From Trissonchulus latispiculum (Eukaryota; Nematoda; Enoplea; Enoplida; Ironidae): a stretch of 64,000 nucleotides of DNA. Positions 1-13,200 of this stretch are shown here, one piece after another. Under the pieces are notes generated by a model. That model worked only from the letters and a program-made list of their open reading frames with translations. It did not search any database and had not been told where the DNA came from. Made by a program: the position numbers and the translations under genes. Position 1 is the stretch's first letter; each line of letters begins with the position of its first letter. The stretch covers positions 1-64,000 of the forward strand of contig JASAND010019932.1 in the NCBI GenBank assembly GCA_030248195.1. Direction: 5' to 3'.

Positions 1-67
1 ATGCTCTGTGCAGATCTGGCCGAGAAGAGAGACAAACAAACTTTATATAAAATCAAATGAGATTTAT

Positions 68-69
68 TG

Positions 70-125
<56 letters not shown>
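68..125. repeat. (TA)n microsatellite
   Basis: Alternating TA/AT dinucleotides run with only minor interruptions. Two short open frames across it are simple-sequence artefacts rich in Tyr and Ile. Confidence 0.9.
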
Positions 126-131
<6 letters not shown>

Positions 132-407
132 GTTTTAGCACAAGGACTGTCGACCACAAATTGTTTAAACTGCATATACTTATTGTTGCTTTCTGTTGGT
201 CCTGCTAGCGGTTGTATGCATAAAATATTTACGGATCAGGTAGCTCAAAAAGAAACTAATCTAGCGCCACCCCTAGTCACCACGCAACCGGTACGGGAAA
301 TGTCATATTGAGCGCAATGCTTACGTTTGCAGTTCCTAACAGAGTAATTACCTATATATTTCCTCCCGAAAGACGATAAGTTCGCGCGAATAGGGCGGAA
401 GGAGGGA

Positions 408-563
408 ATTCCCTATTCGGCGACAAAGCTGGTTTCTTTCATTTTAGTCGCCGAGTAGATTCCCTATTCGGCGCACAAAGCTGGTTTCTTTCATTTTAGT
501 CGCCGAGTAGATTCCCTATTCGGCGCACAAAGCTGGTTTCTGTCATTTTAGTCGCTGAGAAAC
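408..563. repeat. 51-52-bp tandem repeat, about 3 copies
   Basis: The word CCCTATTCGGCG recurs at about 411, 462 and 514, each time followed by an AAAGCTGGTTTCT block and a TCATTTTAGTCGC block. The first copy lacks a base or two and the last one decays. It is a minisatellite inside presumed intron sequence. Confidence 0.9.
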
Positions 564-953
564 GGCATTTTTCCGCTTCAGCAGAATCTCAATTGTAACC
601 ATGCACCGTGTATTTAACATTCAAGTCTTTCCCTATTCTACCAAGTTGGTTGCCCGTCGAGGGCATTTTCCCCCCTAGTTTTTAGTTAATTCAGATTTTT
701 GAGGTTTTGCAAATGAATACAATTTTGTTGAAGCATTCTGACCAGACAACTAACCTTAGTTCTAACTTATCCTGTGCACGTCTTGCTTGCTCTGCATGAG
801 ACCTTACAGCAATGTCTTTTGAGAGGCACAACTTTTGAAAAACTGTTCATTATTTTGTTGGTAATTAAGTAAAATTGATTAGTTAGCATTTCTTAACCTC
901 TTTTCAAAATCAATCATCTTATTATGCCGACTGCTTATTTAACTTGCATTTAG

Positions 954-1221
954 GCCTAGCGATGCGATTAAAATCTACGATCTATCACGTACTGAGGACC
1001 ACATGTTTCTGGGCTACAAAGTCCTGGTCGAAATGGCCCCCCAGAATTTGGCCCCCGGAGACGTGGGGGGCGAGGATAATGAGAAGCGCCCTCTAGTGAA
1101 GGATTTTGACGAGCACCATCCCAATTCCAGCCGGACCCTCTACATCGGGAATCTGGAAAATCGGACCTCCCTCAACCCGGAGTATCTTCGGGACATGTTT
1201 GCCGTATTTGGAATTATTCTG
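954..1221 (+). CDS. spen: spen exon 1 (of window): end of RRM2 and start of RRM3
   Basis: The acceptor is ...TTGCATTTAG and the donor GTGAGA follows CTG at 1221. After one split-codon base it encodes residues 1-89. The opening PSDAIKIYDLSRTEDHMFLG fits the last helix of RRM2, followed by YKVLVEM. RRM3 begins with RNP2 LYIGNL at residues 62-67. No start codon belongs here; the ATG at 1003 is internal. Confidence 0.92.
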
Positions 1222-4200
1222 GTGAGATATTATCCTCATTTCCGGAACGATTGACAGTTTTTTGACAGAAAATGATTTATTCTTACCCTTTTCACACTTT
1301 TTTGTTATTCATGTCTGTTCTTTGATAGATTGTTCTGTTGTTTTTGTTTTAATTTTTGTAAATTTTTATATTTTTGTTTGTTTTATAGGATGTTGATATT
1401 AAAAATCAGAATACTCCGGCCCCGTTTGCCTTTGTCCAGTTTGCGGACATCTGTTCTGTGGTCAAGGCTATTCGCAAAATGGACGGCGAATACATGGGAA
1501 ATAATCGATTGAAGGTATGATTAAATGTGCTGGTTACATTTCTGTAGCTTTTTGAATAACGTAGTTAAAGTTAAATTTGATTTTCATTACTTTTGGTTTA
1601 GTGCTGAAAACCGTGCCTCTAATATTGTGTCAGCTCGTGGTGTGACGTCTGTATGATCGTATCGAAAGAAAACTAGCCAGTTGTTATGGAAGTGAAAAAA
1701 ACTATAGTAGTGTCTTGTGTGGGCGAACTTGGTTAAAAAACGGTCTCCGGTTATGCCGAAGAACTGGAAGATTCGAAAAACATGTCTCTTGCAGTCGTCG
1801 TCATTTAGACTTTTTTCCCTGGCTTTTCGTTTTCCTCCCCTTCCCATGGAATAGGCAAGCTATGTATATTCTTTTCATCATTCTTTTTCTCCGGATTTCT
1901 GTCTCCGTTCTTCACCGTTTCTGTTTCCTCTGTGTAATTCTAGCTTGGTTTCGGCAAATCCCTTCCCTCCCATGTGGTCTGGTTGGACGATCTGGACACC
2001 TACTGCAGCGAGTCGCATCTGTGTCGAAAGCTGTGCTTCTATGGGCTGGTGCATGACTGTGTCATTGACTCCGTCGCCAATCAAGCCCTGGTCTATTTCG
2101 AGTCGGTGGAGGTGGCCCAGAAAGCCGTGGCGGATATGAAGGGTCGCACGATCAGCGGTCGTAGAGTACAGGTCCGTCCACCGCCCTTTGTTGGGTTGTG
2201 CTGCTTTTTTTTGAGAAAAAATAATATTATGTACTAAAAAGGAGTTGGCTAATATTCTGTGTCTAGAATAACCGACTATATGTAGCTAAGAGTTTTGTTG
2301 GACACTGACCTATAGTTTTCTCCGTGTTTGGCCGCGAAAAAATTGCTTTTGTTCTTTGCTGCTGCTTGCCTACCTTGTTTTGTTTGCTTTTTGTAGATCG
2401 ATTTTGCCTCTCGAGAGCTGCAGGATCTATTTTTGGATCGCCTAGAAAATATCAGCAGTGTGCCGAAAACCCTCAACTATCTGGACGAGATTCAGGGCGG
2501 AGGCGCCGGGGCTCCACCCCCAGGGCCCGGTCCCCCACCCGGCCCCATTGATTCCTACTATATGGATCGATTGGATAGGTACGTGCGTATGTTAGGTTTA
2601 GGTGTATGTCAGGTGGAATTTGGGAATTTAGACTATTGATTGTGCTATTTGTGCTATGAATGTTGGGAGAGGGTGCCGTTTCTTTTTTCTTTTTTTTTGG
2701 TGTCATGATCTAAAAATTAGTTTGACTTTTGAATCTCGAATCTTGAAGTTTTGAAATTTAATTGAAATAAAAAAAAGGAAGTTAAAGTGAGAAAAAGATG
2801 AGAAAGGAAAAGATAGGAAGTGAGAACCGTGGAAAGTCTACTGATTGTTTATCCTAATCATCAGTAATGGTGTAAAATGTTCATTTAGATTTCTGCTGTG
2901 TGGTCCATGGCTTTTGTTTAATTTTTTTTAGAAAGTTTCTCCAGAAAACTATACGTATATACTTCTTTTCATGATTATTTTCAGGGAAATTTATGAACGT
3001 GAACAGATGCTGAAAGACTATGCCAATTCTGGTCGTGACGAGCGTCGAATGGGCGATTCTCATAGGAGGGATGGCCGGTAAGGCAATAAGATTTTAAGTT
3101 CGTTGCACGGGGGTGGATGTGGGGGGGTGGCAAAAATGTAATATTAGATTTTATTAATTTATCCGCAAAGTATATAGAGGTTGTCTATTTTCATGGGCGG
3201 GGATTTCTGCTGTTAATGTGCCCTGGATTGGCAGACAGACGAAGTTATTCGTGAAGGATTTCTTCAAGCATACCTTTTTTGTGCTTGGGGGTGGAAGGGG
3301 GGCATATTCTGCTCTCGCTCATTTGTGTTTTTGTATTGTGTTTTGTTGACCTGAATGTTTATGGGTTTTTTCTCAGTTTACTTTTACTTGTTATTCCTTG
3401 GCTTTTTGGATCCTAAGTGGTTTATTTTACTTACCTACTCAGATTTCTGCACGTATTATCATGTTTGGAGTAGTTGTTGAAGTTAGCGAAGGGAAGCCTC
3501 TATAGACTTACCTTCTGCAACATTTTCTTTTCCTTTTTGTTGTAGAGGAGGGGAGGATTATCCATCCTCAGATTTTGGGGATCGTGGTATGGACTATGAT
3601 GGATATCCTCGCGACAGTTCCAGGGATAAGTATTCGACGGAACAGGTGTGTAAATTTGTTGTTTTTGATCAACATTTATTAGGTTTTACAATAATCTTAA
3701 TGTTTGTATTAGAATGTAAAGTGTTATGGAATTGTAATGAACCATATGTTGTCGATGTTAACGGCTTCCACTTTACTCCACCCCTCTGCGGAAAATTGGT
3801 ACCCAGTTGAACGGTGGGTTAGGGGATTGCTGTCGAACGGTTACACGTTTATTGTTATTAGCAATCCCTACCACATACGTTGTAAAAAATATTGGTTATG
3901 CTTTTTTAGTTTAGTTACTTAACGGTATCTGGTCGTTCATTGTCTCCTGATGAATCCAACCTAATTAGGAAAAACTCCCTTAATTAGCTTTCGCTTTTTA
4001 AGCTGATTTTATAAAGCAGGAAAAGATAAGCATTTCCGTTCGTTATGTAAATCGTGTCTGGAGACATCCTATAGTCTGCATAGCTATATATGTATAGGTA
4101 GCTACGTTTGGATCAAGAAAGTGTCTGAGGTAAACGCGGGCTGGCAGTCCGTCCGCGCCTGACGTTTGTCTGACCAAGAGTAGATGATAGGAAGAGTATG

Positions 4201-7200
4201 ACACGGGATTCTTCCTAGTGTAATTGGCCTGTCAGATGCTCGGAACATTAAGGCCGAAATCTCGGGGGGGGGGTCACGGTTAACACAGTTAACCATGTGT
4301 TTATATGCGTTTGAACTCAAATGAATCTGATTGGCTAATCCCCTACCTTATGTCAAAATTACGTGTATAAGGTGACCCCCCCCCCCCCCCCGAGATCTCT
4401 GGCTTTCTCAGCTTAACGTTGTTAAGCGTGTGTTTATATGCGTTTGAACTGAAATGCATTTGATTGGCTGCTTAGCTGCTGCTATTGAAATGCACTGGTG
4501 AGGGCTACGATAGCTAAGTAACCAATCAAATGCATTTCAGTTCAAACGCGTATAAACACACGCTTAACAACGTTAAGCTGAGCCTCCCCGAGATCTCGGG
4601 GGGGTCACCTTATACACGTAATTTTGACATAAGGTAGGGGATTAGCCAATCAGATTCATTTTAGTTCAAACGCATATAAACACATGGTTAACTGTGTTAA
4701 CCGTGACCCCCCCCCCGAGATTTCGGCCTTAATGTTCCGAGCATATGACAGGCTAATTACACTAGCAAGGGTACGGTGTCGTACTCTTGCTATTATTAAC
4801 TCTTGGTCTGACCTATGTAAGAAAATTGACCGTGTAAATTCAGGGCGCACAAACAGAGAGTGTCTCTAGCCTGCTTCAAAGACACTCCGCTAAACACTTT
4901 CCTAAGTCAGCTTCTCTGTCGACGAATACTTTGATGGTTTTATTGAAATGCCAAACCCCCCTCCCCCCCCCCCCGCTCAGGTTTTCTGATAATGCGACTA
5001 TTACGAATTACGTCTGTTAATATTTCTATATTTTTGGTCTATTGTAGCCGCTGTCTCCCGGTGCGCCCCGGCCCAATCGGCCCAAGAGTCGACAGAACTG
5101 GATCACTCCCCCACATCCAGGAGTCATCGGGGATCAGGATCATGGAGGTCTGCCCATTCCTGAGGGCCCCCTACTGCCCCCGGCACCCCTGCCTCCGCTT
5201 CGCAACAGTTCTCGTCGATCCAGGTCACGTGATGAGCACGTGATGGGGGGCAGTGGAGGCTCGCCGCCCGCCAAACGTGAGCGGCGCAGTGATTGGTCCC
5301 ACCATCTTCGGGGGGCTCCGCCCAGCCTGCCCTTAGGGGGTCTGGTGGTGGGTGAAAATGGGGCGGATGCTGCCCTTCTTCAACTGCAGCAGCAAAGGAA
5401 GCGACCCCATGGCGGGGCTGGGGGCAAATCGTCTCCCCAGAGCTCCAAGGAGGGTAGTTCTTCCTCGGGTGAGGGCTCGGATTCCAGTTCCAGTGGATCC
5501 AGTTCTGGCGATTCGTCCTCTGGTGACAGTTCGGATAGTTCGGATGTAAGTTGGTGGTCCGGTGGTTTTATGACCTGAGTTTTTGTGGGACCCGAACGAA
5601 TTTCGGTTTCTGATGTGATTAGATTGGCTTTTGATGAGACTTGTGCAGACTGTGTCTGTGCTCGATACTTTTGACATAACCGTTGACTGCACGGGTTGTT
5701 TTGGACGATTTTCGTAAAACCAATTTTTTCCTAATATCCTTCCTTCACTGCTGAGTATGTGTAATGCCTATTTCTATTTTTGTCCTCTGCGAGAGTGGTT
5801 AATTGTAGTTTACGCAACCCATTTTTAAATTTATTATTTTGCTTCTCTGATGCTTTTTTTATATTTGTGTATTTTTGCTTAATTCTAGGAGGATGAGAAT
5901 GCCACCAAAAATGTAGCCGACCGATCCATGCCTGAACTGTTGAGGGAGAAGCAGCAGCTGCTACAGATGCTGGAACAGCTGGACGATGATGATGATTCGG
6001 GGGGCGGTGGAAATGGAGGGGGCGGCAGTTCGGGTGGCTCACTGTCGGGTGCCATGGAAGCCCTCCTATCAGCTTCGGGGGCCTCTGGGAGTGCTGCCGC
6101 CAAACTACAGGACGTTTTCGACCTGCGCTGGCAGAAGCAGAAATTGCGTGCTGCGCTGGCAGCACGCGACAGCGAAGGGAGCAGTGCTGCAGCAACTGCC
6201 ATGGCTCTCAGCTTGCTGGAAGAGACTGGCGGTGCTCGTTCTGGAGGGTCGTCAAACCTCCCACCCGCTTCAGGGGGTGGCGCCGGGTCCACTGCCCCCA
6301 CGGTTTTTTCTCCCGCCGTCTCAGCGGCTATTCAACAGGCTATGGCTAACCTGAAGGCGAGTGCAGGCGGCTTCTCGGCCCCTGCTCTGCTCAGCTCTAT
6401 CGCTGCCATGGCCAAGAAGCAACAGCCGCCGGAAGCGCCAGCTACAGGCGAAGCTCGTGGAAGTACCCCCAAACCGGTTCCACCCCCTGATTTGGGAGCC
6501 CTAGGGGTAACGGGGCCCCCTGCGGAAGATCAGGGGGGTGACAGCTCTCCCTCGCAGAGCGGCGGGGCTGGTGTGGGCGAAACGGAATTTCGAAAACGTC
6601 GTCGGCCTGCCATCAAAATGCTGAACGATGATGGGACGGCGGTGGAGCGGACCCGATCCGGATTTTCGGACTACGAACAGGAGTCTGAGGGTGCCATAGT
6701 GGTCAACTGTGCGGCTCCACCGCCCGCAACTGCGGCAGGGGCAGGGGCTGAGTCAAAATCAGTGAAACCGGCGGCTACCGGCCGGCCGCCCCCGGACAAG
6801 GGAAAACCGGGCACGCCAGCTAAACCGGGTCCAGTGGGCAAAATCTGCAAGACCATACCGTTGGATGTGGTCGTGGCTGAGAATGGAGCGGAACCGGCTG
6901 AAAGTGATCTACTCTCTGATCCGCGAAATCCGCCCTCCATGGAACCGATTAGTCCGGGCCAGGAACCGCCCGCCTGCCATCTGCCGCTGCCCAAGTTTGC
7001 CCTAAAGCTGAGACAGCCGCCGCAGTTGCAGCACAGAGCACCGCAGCAGCAGCAACAACAACAGCAACAGCAACAATCGCCAAATGATGCAGCAAAGACT
7101 GGAGGTGTCCCGCCTCCAGCACCAGTTTCAACTACCACCACAGCCACCAGTTCTGTTAGTAGTAGTAGTAGTAGCAGTAGTAGTAGTGCGAGTGATCATC

Positions 7201-10200
7201 GATCGCCAACAACAACAACAACAACAACGGCTGTAGTAGGTGCTGCCAGTGGCTGCACATCGGCTGGCAACTGTGGTGAACCGCAGCAACAGAACCACAG
7301 CACGACCGCAGCAACATCAACAACAGCACCACCGACCCCTGCTGATCCGATTGCCATCGTTGTCAAGTCGGGGGAAGGATTTGGGACCGGGGGATCTCCA
7401 GCAACCAACAATAGTCCACTTCTATCCCCCGGTCTCCATACCAGCCTTTCACCAGAAGTGGACCTGTCACCGCCGTCACCGCTGCGGACCCCTGCCCTGT
7501 CGGAGACGGGTGAGGACCCGTTTGGGGTTCTGGATCCCTGCGGATCCCCCAATCCCCTCCTAGGGGGCGCTGGGGGCGGCAATTCGCCGGGTCGTCCTTC
7601 CCTGGAGGAACGCATCAAGGCCCTCGATGAGAAGTTCAATGTGCTGGAAAAGGCGGTGAAAGCGGTCAACAAATCGACGATGGGTTCGACCAGTTTTGAG
7701 ACCAGCATCAGCCAGAATAAGCTGAGTCTGGGCGGTGGAATTACCAGTTCCGGAGGTCCCTCTGAAGTTTTGGGCAGCTTGGTGGGTGGTCCGTCGGCCG
7801 GCGGAAACGTCTTGGGTGGTCCGGCCACCACCAGTACGACTGCTAGCGGTAGTTCTGGCTCAGGGACTGTACACTGTAGCAGTACTCAACAGGTGGACTA
7901 TACCAAATATACCATCAAGAAACGATCCTTTACGGCCTCGACTGGCTCTTCGTTTGGAGGCACCAGTAGTGTCCTGCTTTCCGGGTCCAGTGGTGTTGGG
8001 GGACCGGTTGGCCCGTCTGCATCTGCCAGTAGTCCTAGTAATGGGGGTTCTGGTACATCCGGGGGTGCGGGGGCTCCCAGTACACCCACAGGTGGCGCCC
8101 CGACCCCGTCTGGGTTCACGGCTGCCGGCACCCTTCCCTTCAGCTCATCCCTGACGGCAAAATCCATCCTGAAATCCACCATTTTTGATCAGGATATTCA
8201 ACGCCTGGCGGGGATTGAGGCCAAATATACGCCGGGAGTCTATCAGGCGCCTCCCACCCATAATTCGGGCCCTCTAATTCCTGGTCCCTCCTCGCTTTCT
8301 GGCGGTTCTGGGGGTCCTGGGGGTCCGGATGACCCTTCGTCCACTCCGGGTGGTAGTTCTTCGGAAATGCCGGGTCTGTTGTCGGTACGAATTCCGTCCA
8401 GTGAAACGGGACCCCTGCCGACCCCGATTACCGGAGATTCGGAATGCGGTTTTCAGTCTTCGGGGTTTCAGCCGAAACGACCGGCTGCCCCGCCGCCGAG
8501 AACGGGTGCCAGTGCAGCGGCTTCTGGGAGACTTTCGGTAAATTTGATTTTGTTTAGAAAATTTGTATATTTTGATGTTTGAATTCTTCGGAATATTTGA
8601 TTATTTTGATGGTTTTTGTTTTCTGCTGGAGTTGCCGTGTGCGCTGAAAAAGTAGTGCTTACGTAATTTGAATTTAGTCTGAATTTGATCTTGAATAGTC
8701 ACGTTATCAAGCACGTTATCAAGGTGTTTACAGTTTGATTTAATCACGTTGACTCACGTTGACAATGGTACTTGTTTAGTCTTTTGAAACAGCCATTTTA
8801 ATCTGAAATCAAAGCTGACCAGCCGTATGGATAAAATTAGTTAACCTACAACATTGTGTCTAAAGTTGTAATTTTCTCGGGATATATATTTTTTGTTTTA
8901 CAATCTACATACGTCTATCATTCAAAAACATGGTTGCAGTTGGAATACACCCAGTCCGGAAGTCTGTTCTGGCAACGGCCGAGCTTAATTACTACAGTAG
9001 AACGTTTACTATCCTTGCTGGAAATAATTCTGCGATTGATAGCGATTTTATTTAAGAAACATCTAATTTTTATTTGTTTTTTTGGTACTTTTTAGACAGA
9101 CGAAGCTCCGGGCAGTTCCAGCGGGCTGGGTCATCCCAGCTGCGGCGAGCCTCCCACACCCCAGCCAGGAGGAGGCTCCCTTTCTGCCCTGGCTTCACCC
9201 CCACCCCCAGCACCCCTCCAGGGGATCCTGAAAAAGGGGGGCGGGGGCTCCGGCAGTAAGACCCCCTCAACCCCTGGCGCAGATGAGACGACGACACCTG
9301 GGGGTGGTGGATTTTTTCGATCCTCAACTTCCTCATCAGCCGCTCTATCTCCCCTGACTCCTCCGTCGTCACAGATCCAGCCCCCCTCGGACCCCCGGAC
9401 CCGAAAATCGGATCCCCCCTCCCTTCCCTCTGCTGGAGGTGGATTTTCGCTGAAAAGCCCCCCGGCCGGACCCTCAGCCGGGACAGGTACGGGTCGGCCG
9501 GCCATGCCCTATGATATGGTGAAACAGGATCCGAAATCGGCCCTCAAATATCCTCCTCCACCCACAGCGCCTACAGCTCCCACGGCTCCCAGTCCTGGTT
9601 CCGGGTCCGGATTTTCCGGATTTTCGTCGGGTGTTGGCCGAACCCAACCTCCTCCTCCTCCTCCTCCTCCTCCTTCAGCACCTTTGACCCCATCTGTTGC
9701 TGCTTCCGGTTCTGTAGGGTCATCTTCCTTGTCGAAATTTTCTCGGCAAAGTTCCGCCCCACTTTCAACGGTGGGACAACAGCCGGAAGAGCCGGCTCCA
9801 CAGCCGGCCACCTCGAGCAAGGAAAAGACCTTTGGACTGCGACATGATCGGATCCCCGGTTCGGGACCCGTCCAGCGTTCGGTCTCGCTGGTGTCCGGGT
9901 CCACCGGATCTACCGGGTCAGGGGACGGCGGTAAATCGACGGACCAGCCCCCATTGAAGGAGCTGAAAAATCGGGATTTAGAGGAACTTTTCAAGGGGGA
10001 AGAAAATAAATTGCCGGGTGGAGAATCGCTGAAATCCTCCAGTTTGCCGAAAATTAAAAAGAGGGACCAGACTACTGCCAAGAAGACAGACTCTGCGGAA
10101 AAGAATTCGGAGAAGCCGGAGAAATCAGAGAAAAAGGAGAAACTGAAAAATCGTGAAAATGAGAATCAGTCGTCAAAGACGAAGGATCCGAAGTCGTCGG

Positions 10201-13200
10201 TTAAGAAGAAGGAATCCGATGATTCGGCAGCGAAGAAAAAAGCGAAAGATGAGAAAAGAAAACCGGAAAAGCTGAGTAGCGGAGGAAAACAGAAATCGAC
10301 CGATGATGGGAAAGTGAAAAAAGAGGTGACCAAATTCTGATGACGACTTTGAGTGACTTGAGAATAGGAAAATAATCAAAACGTGGACACCCAGAAATCT
10401 AACCAACCCTAATCAGGGGACCGGTTTCGGAACCGACGTGGTCCCCTGATTAAAGGTTGGTTAGATTACTGGGTGTCCACGTTTTGATTATTTTCCTATT
10501 CTCATTGATATCTATGCAACCCCTGTGGATCCGTGGACTGGCGTCTGTTTTGACTCTTTATTATTCTGAAACTTTGAGTGACTTGATATACAGTTGAGAT
10601 TGCAGTTATTTGGACTTTCTGAAAGATATTGATAGAGAGCAGTCAAGATCACTTTCGGATAGGTTTTTTGGTGTAACTGGAAGCGTCTTTTTTACCCTCT
10701 ACGTGCAAAATATGCACTTGCCACTTAGTATCATAGGGGTCGCGGTAGCGACCCCTATAATATAAGTGAAAATGGTCGAATGACCGTGTAAAACAAGGCT
10801 GCGCAGAAGCTGCGCAGATTCCTGCGCAGATCCTGCGCAGATTATGTGCGCAAAAAATTGTACGTGTCGAGTTTAGTATGTGTGCGAAGTTTCATCCCCG
10901 TACCACTTTCCGTTAAAAAGTTATGCCAAAAATCGCTTACGAGAGTGATGTTTTTTTTTCCGGTTCTCCGCTTTGACGTTTGGTAAGGGGGTTTTGTAGC
11001 TTTAATAACAACAGATAGAAAAATTTTTGCCTATGAAAACCATATATATTCTTGGAGTACGCAACAAAAATAAGCCGATAGGCTAGTTTTTATGCCTCCC
11101 AGAGCCGGAAAAAATTTTTGGTGGGGGGCCAAAGTCGGCCAAAACGCTAAAATGACCAAAAAGTATGCTTCAATGTCACCTTAATAAGTCAGACTGGGCT
11201 ATATATATGGGGCAATACTGCCTATATGGCTGAATAGGACACATATCAGGGTCGTTCAATTGCTATATGATTTTCCGGCCGTGAGCGTAATTTTTGGGTA
11301 CTGGCATGCCAAAGTTGGTGAATTTTGGGTCCAACTTTGAACTTGGTTTTTTCGCTTATTTTGCGACCTGGAAGGCTCAAATCGTGCATACAAAGGTTTT
11401 TGCGGTCGGAGAATCGATTCCTGCTATTACTTTTGCTGCCCGACTGACCCAAGTTGCTGGGCTGGTTCCACTTTGCCGTCTGGAGGGTCATGTCGGCAAC
11501 CGCTACCTGGAGGCCCATACTAGGCTCTACTTGGCCTCTCAAAACTTTCTCTATAGGGGTTTTCTGGTGCGCCCAGCTTATTGCCGGTGTCCGTTTTGCC
11601 GTCCGACTCATCCATCTTGCTGGGCTGGTTCCACTTTGCCGTCTGGAGGGTCATGTCGGCAACCGTTTCCTGGAGGTCCATACTAGGCTCTACTTGGCCT
11701 CTCAAAACTTTCTCTATATGGGTTTTCTGGTGCGCCCAGCTCATTTCCGGTGTCCGTTTTGCTGTACAACGCACCCATTTTGCTGGGCTGGCTCCACTTG
11801 GCCGTCTGAGGGGTCAGGTCGGTAAGGGGTCAGGTGGTCCAAAATAAAATTTTTCAAAAGTGGTCAAATTTGGTACCAAATGAAAGCCCTAAGTGCGCTG
11901 AGCAACTTTTGTCATAGAACTGCATGCTCAAAGTGGCTGTAGAGTGCTGTGGTGGGGTGGGGTGGGGACTTAGGCGATTTTCGGTCAAAAATGAAATTTT
12001 TCAAAAGTGGTCAAATTTGGTACCAAATGAAAGCCCTAAGTGAGCTGAGCAACTTTTGTCATAGAATTGCATGCTCAAAGTGGCTGTAGAGTGCTGTGGT
12101 TTGGTGGGGTGGGGACTTAGGCGATTTTCGGTCAAAAATGAAATTTTTCAAAAGTGGTAAAATTTGGTACCAAATGAAAGCCCTAAGTGAGCTGAGCAAC
12201 TTTTGTCATAGAATTGCATGCTCAAAGTGGCTGTAGAGTGCTGTGGTGGGGTAGGGTGTGGGGACATAAGCGATTTTGAGTCAAATATGAAATTTTCCAA
12301 AAGTGTCAAAATAGTATCTGCTTGCGCATGGTGTTCGGAAATATATTATGTTGGTTCTTTTTTGCGCATACATATGTAAAAGAATGGAAAACAAGAACCA
12401 AAAATGCTCCTTCGTCGCATGTAAAATACATATGAGTACTCTCAGGCAGGTTATACAAACACGGAAACTAGCCTGTAAAATGCATATGAGTGGCGTTGAG
12501 GTTGTAAATTAAGGAAAACAAGTTGCAACGGCTTAACATATGAGCCTGTCCTACAACGAGGCTCATATTGGCGTCACAGTGCAGTCTTCTTAAAGATCAT
12601 CAGGCCATCATATTAAAGAAAAAACGAATGAATAGAAATAATATGTTAACATTGTGGCCTGAAAGAAATGGACTGAACGAAGTGAACTGCGACACCTCAA
12701 GTTGAACTGTATATACATGCAAGCTGATGTTTCCCGAAACACCATGGCACCTACTATTTCCGGAAGCACTATAGTACACCTACTGTATTCTCGGAACACT
12801 ATGGCACACTACTCTCACATACGTAATGCTTTCCCCACTTGGCTCTGAGTCAGAGCGCAGAGTGGCATGCCGTATAATGCGTATGCACAGTAAAATGTCT
12901 TAGCGACAAGATGTGTGAAGGACAATTTTGTAATGAAAAGCTTTACGTGCTATTTATATGAAGGTCAAATATCGACAAATTATATTATTATATACGCCAA
13001 TATGAGCCTCGTTGTAGGACAGGCTCATATGTTAAGCCGTTGCAACTTGTTTTCCTTAATTTACAACCTCAACGCCACTCATATGCATTTTACAGGCTAG
13101 TTTCCGTGTTTGTATAACCTGCCTGAGAGTACTCATATGTATTTTACATGCGACGAAGGAGCATTTTTGGTTCTTGTAAAATGTGGCAAAACTACATACG

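Larger units (their letters stand above)
1..953 (+). other. Noncoding sequence upstream of the first visible spen exon (probable intron)
   Basis: Exon 1 of the visible gene opens in mid-RRM2 directly after an AG acceptor, so this stretch is probably part of an intron. It contains a TA microsatellite and a ~52-bp tandem repeat, listed separately. I see no coding similarity here. Confidence 0.6.

Noticed and set aside
4102..4869. Frames in intron 6 as extra spen exons
   Set aside because: They coincide with the inverted arms of a transposon with its own target duplication; exons 6 and 7 join in phase 0 without them.
5885..8182. Long minus-strand frames opposite spen exons 8-10 (138-251 codons)
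   Set aside because: GC-rich composition shadows opposite a confirmed coding strand; no recognisable domains and no splice logic.
11246..11847. Several 84-130-codon frames on both strands
   Set aside because: They run through a 163-bp tandem repeat whose period shifts the frame in each unit.
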